In this document: in pieces, positions 22,666 to 34,790 of the stretch
Position numbering within the stretch: position 1 is the stretch's first letter
Layout: each line of letters opens with the position of its first letter
Origin: Nelumbo lutea
Taxonomy: Eukaryota > Streptophyta > Magnoliopsida > Proteales > Nelumbonaceae
Assembly: GCA_022828595.1 (NCBI GenBank)
Contig: JAKGHH010000001.1
Span: 122,338,999-122,402,998 of the forward strand
Reading direction: 5' to 3'
DNA: 64,000 nt
Translations under genes and position numbers: made by a program
The notes under the pieces: model-generated
What the model saw: only the letters and a program-made list of their open reading frames with translations
Databases searched by the model: none
Told to the model about the DNA's origin: nothing

Positions 22666-23845
22666 CTTACATTCTAATACAAAGAATGGATTTCCATCTT
22701 ATTTCAAAACAACTCTTAAACTTTCGGGAGGGGTGTTCTCCAATGTGAATGGTTTTTCATGTTATCAGTTTGAAAATAAATCAATTCTTAAAACGAAAAA
22801 GCACACACAAAAAAACCATGTTCTGATTATATGTGTTTTTTGTTTTCCGGTATTAAAACCTAAAACATAGTTTTTGAATTTCTGGATTAAAGAATATGTT
22901 TTCATCTGGTTATTTAATATCAAGAATAGGTTATATTTGCATGGATTATATAATTTTTATATTTTAAAGTTTATTTTTACTTTTAAACCCATTATTTTGA
23001 TAGTTTCAAAAACATTTTTTTTGAAACAAAACCAATATTTTTCTTTTAAAAAAAAACACAGTAAATGATTTTTTTTTGCTTTTATCCTGATGTGGCAATT
23101 TCAAAAAAAAATGAAAATTAAAAGCATTCATGTTGTAGGACAGCCCTTCATTAGTAAAAAACACATAATTAATGATACAAAAAACTTCTTCAAACGATAA
23201 TAGAATTTGTGGGGTGTTGGCCAACTTGTATGATTTTGTTTTCCAAAATAAAAGCAAATCATATTGTCCATGGCATTTTTTAAATAAAAAAACTTTTTTC
23301 TGTTCTAAAAAGGACGAAATCCTCTTTCTACAGCAGATAACAAAGCCACGTCCCCCAACTTTCATAAAATTTTAAAAGTTTTATAATTTCTTAATATCCA
23401 TCATGAAAAGGAGCATTCCTTCTTTTTTCTCATTTTTAAAAAAGAGCCACAGTGAGCTCCGAAATCATAATGGCTCCCCATCCCCCCCAAAAAAGTATTC
23501 AATAAATTGAAAAGGTGGTTTATCTTTTATAAGCTTACCTATCATTGATCACTGTTTGTTTATTTTATTAATTATCATAGAAACCAACAACTGTTACCAT
23601 CATTCTTACTTTTTAGTGGCATCGACCTCTAATTTCCTTGATAGTAGTTGTTGGGTCAAGTGGCTCTCAACCATGATAATTAGACAAAAGGAAATGGTGG
23701 AGGCCCTCATTGACCTGACCCTTTCTATGGAATTCTTTGTAATCTAGCCACTTGGAAGTTTGATCATCTATTTGTATAGTTATTAATTTCTAATTAGGTT
23801 TTCATTAGTAAGGAGAAATCATGAAACAATAGTATATTGGCTTTA
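22666..23845. other. AT-rich spacer
   Basis: Long T and A runs. Open frames on both strands at 23006-23375 are complementary shadows in A/T-rich DNA. No gene is supported. Confidence 0.5.
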
Positions 23846-23850
23846 GAAAT

Positions 23851-24656
23851 TGATGGAATACGATTTAACCCAATTTATGAAACGGTGATACATGGACACT
23901 GACTTAGTGTAAGCGACAATTCAATGTTGTAGCCTGGTACAACCAAGTGACAGGCCTACGAAGCAGCTCGCTACATTGTAGCTCACGAAAGGAGAAGCTT
24001 GCCGCAATGCGACCCCCGGGCTCCCCGAGCTACCTTTGAAGAGATACTCCGAGGCAATTTTAGCTCGTGAGCTAAAGTTATTAGCCCCTCCACTAAGGGT
24101 AATCCTGGAGTATTCCAAGCTCGCTACAAAATAGCTCGCGAATGAGCCGCACAAGCGCTCATCAGGAAGCTTCTAACTGACAGACCGTACCGGTTAGACT
24201 GCGCCATATCCCTTATTGATGGCACAATCCCAGTCCTTTTGGCAGTCTACATCCACGTCTCTTAGCAGGTAAATGCGTGCCTTCCACTTTGAAAATGTGT
24301 CACTCACCCGGGCGAGGCATATGCCACAACGGCCACCTGCGCAGCCCTGGCAGGTAACGGCTGTGGCAGGAGCCTAGTGGCAGTTATGCCCGACCTGATG
24401 TAAGTGTCCTTATAAAAGCCCTCAGGGCAGAAGAGAAACTTCTTCTTGAAACCTCTAATCTCTTGAGTATAATGAGAACGTGCTATCTGCACTCTTAGCC
24501 TTCGTCTCTCTTTTTGCTTCTCCTACAGAGTACTAACTTAAGCATCGGAGTATCCCCACCAAGTAAACTCCCGGGGATTCTTCTTCTTCTTCATCTCAGA
24601 TACCTTTCAGAAGTCATGTAAATGCCAAATAGGAATGACCGGATCACGCTACATCA
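23851..24656 (+). mobile_element. Solo LTR (806 bp) with a perfect 5-bp target duplication
   Basis: Begins TGATGGAATACG and ends CGCTACATCA. It is flanked by GAAAT at 23846-23850 and 24657-24661. A TATA box (CCTTATAAAAGCC) at 24408-24420 and the motif TAACTTAAGCATCGGAGTAT (24535-24554) give the plus orientation. No internal element sequence remains, so unequal recombination between two LTRs is the likely origin. Confidence 0.9.
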
Positions 24657-24661
24657 GAAAT

Positions 24662-25720
24662 AATGCTAGCAATACGCATTAGAATTAATTACTATTTTAC
24701 AATGACAAACGAAAGAGTACAACCTTCACAACCGGTAAGAGAGAAGACTATCAACAACTTCCCATTCTGCAAAATGGGTTAATAATGTTAGAGAAAGAAT
24801 AGCTATTGATCAAGATAGAGACGGTGGAGGAATTAATTACTATTTAGCTCCAAAGATGTTCTCAATTGAGAGTGGGATGGGGCTGTAAGGTAAATGGAGA
24901 GGATACCCAAACACTATAAATTATCACTGTGACAAAGAGATAAGGACATCCAAAAACGTCTAGACACACGGAGTACAGATGCTCACGTCACTTCATCTAT
25001 AAAATTACAAATCAAAGTACTACAAAGGTGTAAAAATGTGAGAGGCTTATCACGTCTGACCATCACATCAACCACAACCCACCCAAATTATTGCATCTCA
25101 GGTCTTTTCAATCCTTTATCTATCAACTATCACACATCACCCCCAAATTATTGCATTCTTCTACTCCCAACATATTATCGCACGTACGTTATTATCATTA
25201 AATCCTAATTCTATAGATTTTTTTTTCTGGTTCGAGTCGGTTTTATCGGTTTCAAACCGGTCCCATCGTCCCATGTGCGTGTTGACTTGGTCATAGGTTG
25301 GATAGCCCGATGGTCCGGCCTGCCTATTCTTTAGTTGAGCTTGAACATGAACTTAAGGTACGCATGTTGAGATTCGAACCCAAAACACCAAGCCTGACAA
25401 TTTCGAGCCTTATACGAAGGCTGGACATGGGCTAAGGTCTAGGCCCGATGCTCAGGTTGGGTTCGGGCTCAGGACCGGACATGCTCTAGACTAATCCTGG
25501 CCCGTGAACATGTCTTACTCAAACCGGTAACCACCAGACCCACCAAACACGAAGTGATGTGATTTCACTATTTCATTTCGTTGGCCGAGAAAGTCTTTTG
25601 TGTGGGAAAAAGATAAAGAAACGACGAGAAAGAGAAAATAAGAAAGAAAGAAATCAAAAGAAAAGAAGGCGGACCGAAAAAAGCCACGTACACAGTACAC
25701 AAACTAGTCCTTACTACCCC
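24662..25720. other. Spacer downstream of the BAHD gene
   Basis: 25230-25510 resembles decayed hAT-type repeat DNA (CGGGCTCAGGACC, CCCGTGAACATGTCT). The stretch 25515-25720 probably contains the 3' untranslated region of the BAHD gene. No other gene. Confidence 0.5.
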
Positions 25721-28467
25721 TTACAAAGTTGATGTTTCAGAATTCAGACTAAAGACAATTACTTCTCCATTCTCCTTTCCTTCTTCCCTCGCTTCTCTCT
25801 CTCTCTCTGCTGTTGGGTATTTCATGTAGTATTCAAACTTCTCTACGACACTCTCCGGAACAGACACCAAAACCCTTACACTGTTTACGTCGCCGATGAC
25901 CGGCAAAAACAGGCAATATATTTCACTCGCCAGAGGACCCATGTGCAGCGGCTTCCCTTCTCCGAAATCCAACTCTTCTAAACCTAATCTAGACCACTGA
26001 GAGATGACCAAACTCGTCGACAGGTCGGGCTTCGCTCGCCGTTCCTCCAAAAGATCCACCATTGACCTTACGTAGTCGTCGGTCAGAGATGCCCTCGCCT
26101 CCTGCACCAGTTTCACCCCGTGGTGTAAGTTACCACCAAGCAGCTCCTTAACCGTGGTCTCCGCGCATCCTAGCACGAATCCGTTGCCGTAGTACCCCTG
26201 CGGTAACTCTGGGCTAAATCTTTTCCTCACGTTCACGGAGAAGAGGAGCTTGATCTTCAGAGAGGGTGGAGGGTTGAGAGATCTTATCCAGCAGCGCCAG
26301 GTGTGCGACGCGAGGGCTTCGAAGGAGGTGCACTTTAGGGAGGGGACGCAGCGCCTCTTGAGGTGAAGGATATGGGATGGGGTGAAGGTTAAGCAAGTGG
26401 GGACGAGGGGCTGAGAGTGCAGAATGTGCATGAGGTCCACATGAGTAATTTTGTCCCGGGGGGCACTGTTGGTAAATTCCGGATGGCCGAATGCTACTTT
26501 CCGAGGGATCCGGGGTTTCAACAAGTGGCGACCGTGAAACGGTGCAATGGGGAGATGGGTGTTGGGTTTCGTGGTGTGGTGGGTCCAGTCGTGCAGGAAC
26601 TGAGCAGTGCCGATGCCATCGCACAGACAGTGATTGATTGCGGTGCACAAGATCATCCCTCCGCAACGAAGCCTCGTTACCTGCACAAGGGTAAAAAAAT
26701 TCCAATTCAGAGACAAGAATTCAGAACTGAGAAGGAAAGCGAGGGGCATTTTCGTCATTCAGGGAAGTAGGGAACACCAGCTGCTCCCGTTGAAAAGAAC
26801 AGGCAGGATTGTAGGCTTATTGCTAAATTGAAATTGAAAGCAATTGGGAAAAAATGATGAAAAAGGAATTTTAGGAAAATCAGATTCCGAGGCTATGTTT
26901 GGTTAAAATCTTTTGTTTCAAAGAACCATGGTTTTAAAAATGCGTTTTGAGACAAAAAAATGATTATTTTTTTTACTACATTTTTTAGCTCAAAAGAATT
27001 AATTCTCCAAATGAGTTTTGATAAAAAAAAATAATAATAATAATTACTTTCAGCAATTTTCCTTAGAATCAGAAAATTTATCAAAATTAAATTTCTGGAA
27101 GAATGCCAAACACGATCTTAGAGTTAAAGTAAAATAATAAGTAATTGAGTTAATGCGTCATCTGTCTGAAATGTCCAAAACTCCATTTACTCGTATCGCC
27201 TTCCGTAATTGTTGGACAGGGTGATGGGTCGAGTTGGAAAAGTGGCAGCAGTCAGTGATCCGAAACTCGAAAGGGGGAAAAATGCGATGTGATCATGTGA
27301 TCATTGATCAGCATCCAAACTTTAACAGGGGAATTTTGGGCCCAGAGAGCAAGTCGGATTGGATCGGGTCATCTACGGGACCCGCAACGATATATGATGG
27401 ACGGAAATAGAAAAATTAGCTTTTATAAAGGTGGCACGCATATGATCTATTTCTAGAAAGATCAGAGGATTTACCTCGTTGTTTGTTGGGAAAGCAAAAT
27501 GGATAAATCGGTGACCCGAAAGAAGAAATTGGGGATTCTTTCGCTATGCTTGTATCCTAATTTTCATTCAATGTAACATTCCTCTGGTATGTAGAAACTA
27601 GAGGTCCAACGACGGACCATGACCCGACCGCACTGGTATCGCTGTGAGCCGTGAGTAAGCTCAGTCGTTTTGCATTCTGCATTCGGTTTTTTTTTTTTTT
27701 TTTTTTTCCCAGAAGAAAGAGATTTTAGTTAACGGAAAAGAAACAAGAAACCGAGTAATTAATGCCTGCAATCGGATCTCATCTTAGAATTCAGTGTTTT
27801 GTTGCAGAGCTTCAAAAAGAAGGAAAGAATCAGGGTAACGAAACTCTAACCGAAACCAATTAAATATAAACTCTGAAAAGAACAGAAGCACTGCAAAATG
27901 TAGCGAATACGTAAGATTAAAAGCACATGAACGAAAATCAAAGCTTGGGTTTGGAAGAATATAAGTTCAGAATTCAACAATGGAAAATACAGAAGAAAAC
28001 GATAAATATGCAGCAGAAGTAACAGAAGAAAGGCTCACCTGAATGACAAGAGGAGGGATATCTAAGAAACTCTGACCATCGACTCTGTAAAGGAGCTTTC
28101 TCCAAGACCTGTTAGGTGTTCTTGAAGCTTCAAGAAACTCATCCACTGTAAAATCCATGAAAGCTTCTGCGAACACAGCACCTTCTCCATTGCAGTCAAT
28201 CTCAAACTTGTCTTGATCTTCCGTGCTAATTCTCAACCTCCCTGCTAATGGATAGTAGTCGACGAGAACCCTTGAAAGTGAAGATTTCAAGCTCTCCGAG
28301 CTTACAGATTTCTTATAAGCATATACATACTTAATAGAGAATCTCAGAAACTTCTGGTCGTCGAGGTTAGAGAGAGAGAGTGAATGTCTGGGGGTGGGGC
28401 TCTCCGGGCAAACAAAAGTGGGTTTCTTTTGATAATAACAATCTGGAAGCTCTGAAGATGTAAACAT
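25721..28467 (-). CDS. BAHD-family acyltransferase (omega-hydroxypalmitate O-feruloyltransferase-like), two exons
   Basis: Exon 1 is 28467-28039 (143 codons) and exon 2 is 26680-25721 (319 codons plus stop). The 1358-bp intron has donor CAG/GTGAGC and acceptor TTGTGCAG, in phase 0. The 462-residue product has the usual BAHD length. BAHD enzymes move an acyl group from CoA to an alcohol or amine in the cytosol. The catalytic HXXXD motif is HCLCD at residues 160-164, followed by G. The C-terminal DFGWG structural motif reads DFGEG at 381-385, so Trp is replaced by Glu. YYPLAGRL (71-78) and a PELPQGYYGN block in exon 2 are also typical. The N-terminus (CPESPTPRHSLSLSNLDDQ) fits the branch annotated as hydroxycinnamoyl/fatty-alcohol-type transferases. 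The exact substrate cannot be read from sequence. The last 30 residues are unusually acidic and repetitive (EREREAREEGKENGE). No frame damage is seen. A (GGT)n run lies in the 5' leader at 28484-28505. Confidence 0.93.
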
Positions 28468-28483
28468 GGTTATCTGTTCTTAT

Positions 28484-28505
28484 TCTTGTGGTGGTGGTGG
28501 TGGTG
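28484..28505. repeat. (GGT)n microsatellite in the BAHD 5' leader
   Basis: Seven GGT triplets begin about 17 bases upstream of the start codon (ACC repeats on the coding strand), with a GA run further out at 28529-28542. Confidence 0.85.
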
Positions 28506-28669
28506 GAAGCTGAAGCTGAGAAACAGGGAGAGAGAGAGAGAGGAGGGAGGAAGCAAAGCGAATGAAAGGTAGGAGAGTATGAGGGCATTTTGTAGATGCA
28601 GAGAAACTCAGAAACAGGGGTTCAGGATCAGATCTACGGTTGGATTTGACATGTACGATTAGATTCCTG

Positions 28670-28682
28670 TTTTATTAAATAG
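28670..28682 (-). promoter_or_regulatory. Possible TATA element of the BAHD gene
   Basis: On the minus strand the sequence reads ATTTAATAAAAC about 205 bases upstream of the ATG. This is a weak match, chosen because no better TATA-like sequence lies between it and the start codon. Confidence 0.3.
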
Positions 28683-28845
28683 GATTTTTTTCGTATTTTG
28701 AGAAAGAAAAACTAAAACGAGAAAAGAAAAGATTAGGATATGGAGGATTTCTCGGCTTCTCGGGTGTTTTTGCGGTACAGTACTCGATAAATTGAGGCAG
28801 CGTTACGTTATTGTCTTCTTAAAGTTTAGGGTGCGTTTGGAATGA

Positions 28846-28902
28846 GTGTAAAACGTCATCAGCCTAAAAATATATTGATTTTATACTGATGACGTTTTAC
28901 AC
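28846..28902. repeat. Perfect 17-bp inverted repeat with TGACG core
   Basis: GTGTAAAACGTCATCAG at 28846-28862 is the exact complement of CTGATGACGTTTTACAC at 28886-28902, with a 23-base loop. It lies within a MITE-like stretch that begins GGGTGCGTTTGGAATGAG at 28830 and about 380 bases upstream of the BAHD start. The arms contain TGACG/CGTCA, the core bound by TGA-type bZIP factors. Confidence 0.85.
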
Positions 28903-30809
28903 TAAATAAAAAATGATTGTTGCTTTTTTGAAAATAATGATAAGTGAAATAATGTAATGTTCGGCATCTATAAAATCATGTAATTTTTATATGTAAAATT
29001 TTACTTTATTTTTATATGTAAAATAATGTAAAGTTTGGAATGAGTTAAAGAAAGAAATGATTGTTGCTTTTATATGAAATTTTAAAGTTTATATCGATTA
29101 ACATATAAAATTACACTCCATCTAAACGCATGTAAAATTAAACTGAAATAAAGTTTTACATGGATAATAATTAGACCCTCTTTGCAAAAGCCTGAAAACA
29201 AATCGATATAAAATTTACATAGATTTTTATTTATATAAATGCAAATACAAATATATACAATATATATAAATAGATACAAAATAATACAAAATATAAGATT
29301 TTCCTCCCTGCATGCATTTGTACTCCTTCCAAACGGAGCCTGAATAAAATAAATGAATAGTTGGGTACTGTCCACTGATCATATAAGATTTTCCTCTCTC
29401 GTCGGACGCGTAATGGCCGTAGAACCATAGAAGTAACTCGTGCGACATATACGTGTCCTCCTCACTCCTCTCCTCTCCTCAGTGGTAAAATTATGTAAAA
29501 GTTTCTCCCTTTCTTTCTGATCTGATCTGATCTGATCTGATGAAGCCTGAAGAAGGCGTGTGACTGTTGTGAGCAGTGACCACATGTTTCTCACGTGTCA
29601 TATGCATATTGCATGACTGAGGATACACAAACACCAACCGTTGGATTGTCTGAATTGACATGAGATGGGATTGGTAGCAGCAAGGCAGCTTTTATTCCAA
29701 TCTGATGTACGTAGTGAAAACGCCCTTTCAGACTAGTCTGAGGCGTGGAGGTGGTGGAGAGGTGCGTCATAAACTCATAATTAGTGATGAGAATGTTGCT
29801 TTGGGGAACGCTGTACAGAAAATGCCCACCGTCGGATATTGCTCTGTGGGGCTACTCATCCTTCACACGGTAGTGGGCAGTCCACGTTAGATTATGCAGA
29901 TTTGTGGAGAAGCCCAGAAAAAGGAGGTACTGGACTACTGGGCTTGGTTGTTCATGTTCAGTTTGACAATCCGAGCCCATGCACAGTGCAAAACCTCAAA
30001 TAGCACATATTCGGTCCAAAAGGGAGAGGGATCACCCGCATATGCGGACTAATTTCCGATGGGCCTTGGGCCGTGCCCCTCCGGTTCCGGTGCTGGCAGT
30101 GGCATAAATTGAATTCTGTTTAATTCTTTTTTGGTAAAAAAGGAAGGGAACCTCTTTTTGTGTCAGATTCTTATCTCAACAATCTGTCGTGTCAAACTTG
30201 GGCATTTTGGTGGGGCCCATATCCCTAGGGACACGTGAAACCGTCCCTCCTTTTACATATCTGACGGAGGAGCCACTTGTTATTCCACCGTGTTTGGGTC
30301 ATTCTTGGCTCTTGCCTTTGCAGGTACACTGCCTACTTGCCTGCACCGCTAGAGGTTGTCCTCTGCTCTTTCTTCACTCCCAAGTCCTAACTCAGGCCCA
30401 ATATGAAAACGTGGGCTCTCTCTCTTTAAATTATCACTTCTTTTGTAGTTTACTGTGTATTTGCATATTGCATATTCGGAACGGTTATAAATTATCACTT
30501 CTTTATAAATGGTATAAGAATTAATGTATAAACAAAGGTTTAAACTTAAATCACAAGATCGTGGGTCAATCTTGTATATAAGGGGAAGACAATTGATGTA
30601 TCCAACAAAGGTATCAATGATGAGTCATAGTGTTTTAAGAGAATATAAACAATTGCTCCATGAACACTACTTAAGAATCTCTGTTTTACGTATACGTATA
30701 GGTTAATGGCTTTTATTTCTTTGGTTGATATTTATCGTGTTATTTATTTATTTATGGCCTTTCTTAGGGATTAAAAAAGTGAATTACACCCAACATTTCT
30801 TGTCAAACA
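28903..30809. other. Spacer upstream of the BAHD gene
   Basis: A family-A MITE fragment is at about 29225-29343, ending CTCCTTCCAAACGGAGCC. A (TGATC)n repeat lies at 29516-29541. The open frame at 30189-30524 has no domain that I recognise. Confidence 0.5.
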
Positions 30810-30955
30810 CTTATACTTAATAACTAATTAACTCATAATCAATAAGCTGGTATTCATCAAAATTGAAAAGGGAAAGGGGTGCTGCAATTAGTCAAAAGCT
30901 CCTTCGGGTATCATACCTTTTCGTCATCATAGACAAAATGTGCCCTTGCATATAG
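30810..30955. repeat. Dispersed repeat E, copy 2 (partial)
   Basis: TGGTATTCATCAAAATTGAA, AAGGGGTGCTGCAATTAGTC and CTTCGGGTATCATACCTTTT correspond to the 35396-35560 copy. Confidence 0.55.
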
Positions 30956-32441
30956 AATTATTATGGACGAACGTGTCGTATAAATAGAGGTATTCGGACA
31001 GCCAAATTTTCTCCCGGGGTATTGATACTCCATGAATTCAAAGCATCTCAATCGAGCCTCCCTTCCGTGCAGATTAGATGCATTTTGGCTTGTGTCTCTG
31101 TTTATTCAATTCTCGTGAAGTCGTGATTTTCTTTTTATCAGATTTTGTTGTTTTTCTGAAGTACAGAGCTTTCAGCTATGTGTCTCGCTGCAAGCCACCT
31201 ATGTGAGAGACCTAGAGAGAGAGAGATGATGATGATGAGAACACAGATTCCTCATCGATCAAGTTCCCTAAATAATGTAAAGGAGTTGTAGTTGTTTGTC
31301 CACCACATGGGAACCATAGACCAGTCCTTTTCCCAAAATTTCCCTCATCATTCACAGGTCTACAACCAGTCCAAGTCATATTTTGCGGCAAAGGGAAAGG
31401 GGATACCACGCATCTCCATTCTAGCTAGGCCATGGAGTTCAAAAGAATCACTCACACAGTCTGATGTTCATAAGAGAAAGCTCAAAAACTAAAAAGTAAC
31501 AAATAATGTATTTAGGGTGTTGGGGGGGGGGGTTGTTCAGAGAATAAAGTTGAATAAGTAATTTCTCTTTGTTCTTCCTTCCAATCTTTTGGAGTACTTG
31601 ATCATGAACCTGGACTAGCTTCTTTCCTTAATTTCTAAGCACTTTTTGGAATCCACTTGATCAAGAACAATAGACTTAGCTTCTATCCCAGAATGATGAG
31701 AGCAAACCTACTCTTACAGTCTCTCTGCTTTGTATAATTGTATTGATTTCAGCATGGAATCAAATTCTAATCAAACCCATATATCTCAAATTTTTGCAAG
31801 CATATACCCGAACCTTTCCAAGTGTCTTCTAGAAGACAAGGCAGTTTGACATTAAAATGTTACGTATCTCTGTATACATGAACTCTATGACTAAAGTATT
31901 AAGGGAGATCTGCTTTTCTTTTGCTTACAAGATTTCCTTTTAATTTTTATTGATTGACGATAAGCTTCTGTTTTCTGCTAGTGAAAACCAAATCCCAGAA
32001 ATAAAACACTGATTCAATGTAAGGCAGTAGCATGTAAGGAAGAATAAAATAAAAAAGAAAACTTATGCCATTTGAAAGAAGCAAAGCTTATATTCTAATC
32101 TTCTATAATATCCATTCAAGGCAGGCAGTGAATATATGTGATAATGGGTTTTACTTTATTCTCTCAAATGAAAAGCTATGTATATATGCAGAAAGCAATT
32201 AAGGACCTCTTAAGGTGGAGCACCTAGGCACCATGCACGGACCTCACTCAAAGTCATGCAGTGGCCCTTTGATGGGTGGAGCTAATACATCTTTTAGCCC
32301 AGCTTCCCCCAGTCAGCTTTTTGGGCAATTGGCCATTTGGGTTGAAGAGTAGATCCTTTAAACGTTACTTAAAGTTGTTTATACGTGATCAGTAAATTTT
32401 TTAGCATAGATTTTGCTGTTGATGCTTTAGTAGAAAAATAA
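30956..32441. other. Spacer, no gene seen
   Basis: A G10 run is at 31523-31532. The open frames on both strands around 31212-31492 overlap and have no recognisable domain. Confidence 0.5.
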
Positions 32442-32570
32442 GGTGCTCAAGCATCGTGATTGGCTACGGGAGTATCTCTAGCATCGTGATTGGGTAGAGA
32501 GTTTGATTATCAAAATGTCCTCATAGATAAGATACTTCCCTAAGCCAATCACGCACAGCGTCTTAGCACC
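32442..32570. mobile_element. Small MITE (129 bp)
   Basis: GGTGCTCAAGCATCGTGATT at the left is inverted relative to AATCACGCACAGCGTCTTAG and CACC at the right. AGCATCGTGATTGG occurs twice at the left end (32450 and 32479). Flanks are TAA and AAG, so no clean duplication. Confidence 0.6.
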
Positions 32571-33590
32571 AAGTTTTTGATGCTCAATCAAATTCCTTTT
32601 TGAGGGGTGTATGTGTGTTTTTGTATTTGTGCTTTTTCCAATGGAACACAAGTCACCAACTGAATTATTGGGTCATTGGTCATTCCTAAATTTAAATTAG
32701 AACTTAATTGTTTACTTTGAGGCTTTATTCGCTTTTTCGGGAAGTTATAATCTTCCCCGTAGGTGGAAAAGTTATCCACCTAGGAGATGGGTATCATTTA
32801 CCTGGAAAAACGATATTCAGGGAAAATAAATTTTCCATAGACCCCACATAAATCAGAAAGGAGAACATAAGTATCTTGGTCAATGGGAACCAAAATCCCA
32901 TTGACCAACTTTCCCCCTCTCAAAATCCAAATAGCGGGCCCTAAATGTATTTTTTTTTTCTTGACATATCGGTCAGCTTTGGAACATTTTGTCACTGAAA
33001 ATTCTATGGAATGGTTTTGACATGGACCTCAGTGCTGCAATATGATGGGCCTTAAGAAAAAGTATGCACAATCCAATTAATGTTAGGCCCAGATTTAAAA
33101 GATTTAAGCTTTTTAAAGGCACTAGAAAATGTATGTGTGCTTTGCATGAGCCAATTTTAGACGATGATGCCACTAAATAATATGTACCCAAAATTTTCTA
33201 CATTTTTTGATATTTCCATCTGTATGAAAAATAATTTTATTTATCACATTTAGTTTTGCCTAATATGATGAATATGTAATATTAGAAATGTGCATTAAAA
33301 TTATTTGATAATGCATATAGATCTAATTAATAGAATTTATTGGTGTGAAAATTACCTTAAATATAGGATTTAATGGCATAAAAGTTATCAATGTGTAGTA
33401 CTATCCAAAAAAAAAAAAAAGGATAATAGGAATTAATACCTTAAATGCAAGACTAAATGAGAAGGAATTGAATGAGGTGATATGTAGAAATTCAAATTAC
33501 ATTTTCTACCCTCACAATTAGAAAGTGACTAAATTAAAATAGGGTATTCTAGTCAAAATGAGTTCTACAAGTTCATTCATACTTTTAATA
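32571..33590. other. Spacer, no gene seen
   Basis: Only poly(A)/poly(T) runs (32947, 33407) and short unsupported open frames. Confidence 0.5.
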
Positions 33591-33672
33591 GTACTTGATG
33601 TAACCGTTTTCGGTCACGTACCAATGTTTTGTGATGTAAAAATTTTTTGGCAAAGTACCTCGTTATTCGACC

Positions 33673-33920
33673 CGGTGGTGGCGTACCTTAGTGACGAGCT
33701 ACTTGGTGGCGAACTACCTTGGTGGCGAACTGCCTGGGGGCGAACTACCTTGGTGGCGAACTGCCTGGGGGCGAATTGCCTGGGGGCGAACTCCCCGGTG
33801 GCGAACTTCATGGGGGCGAACTACCTGGGGGCGAACTGCTTGGGGGCGAACTCCCTGGTGGCGAACTCCTTGGTGGCGAACTGCCTGGGGACGAACTGCC
33901 TTAGTGGTGAACTGCCTACT
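33673..33920. repeat. 15-bp tandem array in the solo LTR
   Basis: About 16 units of GGTGGCGAACTGCCT with GGGGGCGAACTACCT variants. Because 15 is a multiple of 3, all six frames stay largely open, which explains the cluster of overlapping repetitive open frames here (for example GGELP repeats). None is a gene. Confidence 0.92.
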
Positions 33921-34006
33921 AGGCGGTCGATGCCTTAGAGAATGTTGGAGCTCCCTGGTGCGGCGCAATCCGACTGCCCTCAGCATGAGGCGGTCTTCTT
34001 TCCTTT

Positions 34007-34310
34007 GTAGGCTGCGGGAGATGAGGGACCTGCGAGAACTTCATCTTTTTCTCCTCTTTGTAGGTGGCGGGAGCTGAGAGACCTGCGAGAACTCCATCTT
34101 TTCCTCCTCTTTGTAGGTGGCGGGAGCTAAGGGACCTTTGAGAACTCCATCTTTTCCTCCTCCTTGTAGGTGGCGGGAGTTGAGGGACCTTCGAGAACTC
34201 CATCTCTTCCTCCTTGTAGCTGGGGGGAGCTGAGGGACTTCTGAGAACTGCATCTTTTCCTCCTCTTCGTAGGCGGCGGGAGCTGAAGGACCTGCGAGAA
34301 CTGAATCAGA
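34007..34310. repeat. 53-bp tandem array in the solo LTR
   Basis: Units start GTAGG(C/T)(G/T)GCGGGAG at 34007, 34060, 34113, 34166, 34216 and 34269. Spacing is 53 bp except for one 50-bp unit. Each contains GAGAACTCCATCTTTTCCTC. Confidence 0.92.
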
Positions 34311-34561
34311 AGTCCTGGGAGTACTTTCCCGGTGGGGGCTCTCCGATGCTTAAGTTAGCACTCTTATTGTAGAGAGCTTTGAAGATAATATGAGAGAGCT
34401 AGAGAGCAGGGTTACTTCCCTTTCCTTTCCCTCCCCTTCCCCTTTGGGGGGTGAGGTCTTTATATACCGGAGTCTTCGCGGGTTAGGTGGGTGAAAAGCC
34501 TCCAAACGGTAAGACTCGTCGCATCCGGTCATAACCGGGTTACGGTGGTGAACTCCTCGAG

Positions 34562-34790
34562 GTCGTCAGGCTGGCGCTTGTGTCAGGCGGCCAGGTCGGC
34601 GCCTGGGCCGGGTTGTCAGAGGGGTGCCTGCGTCAGTCGGCGGGTCAGTGTTTAGGCCAGGTCGTCAGGTTGGCGCCTGTGTCAGTCGGCGGGACAGTGC
34701 CTAGATCAGGTCGTCAAGCTGGCGCCTGTGTCAGTTAGCGGGTCAGTGTCTAGATTAGGTCGTCAAGCTGGCGCCTTGGTCGGATCATGC
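34562..34790. repeat. 49-bp tandem array and GC-rich tail in the solo LTR
   Basis: GTCGTCA(G/A)G(C/T)TGGCGCC recurs at 34562, 34661, 34710 and 34759, that is every 49 bases with one diverged unit. GC-rich GCGCAGGCCG repeats follow to about 34960. Confidence 0.85.

Noticed and set aside
26681..26758. Earlier in-frame ATG at 26758 as the start of a 345-residue protein
   Set aside because: The 26 residues before the acceptor TTGTGCAG are intron translation. Joining exon 1 in phase 0 gives a complete BAHD protein of normal length.
26214..26770. Open frames of 117 to 163 codons on both strands
   Set aside because: They are shadows of BAHD exon 2 in other frames.
31212..31492. Overlapping plus and minus open frames
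   Set aside because: No recognised motif, no splice or promoter evidence, and mutual overlap on opposite strands.
33558..34253. Several overlapping repetitive open frames (GGELP and WRTPWWRT type)
   Set aside because: They are produced by 15-bp and 53-bp tandem arrays in a solo LTR. All frames stay open because of the repeat period.
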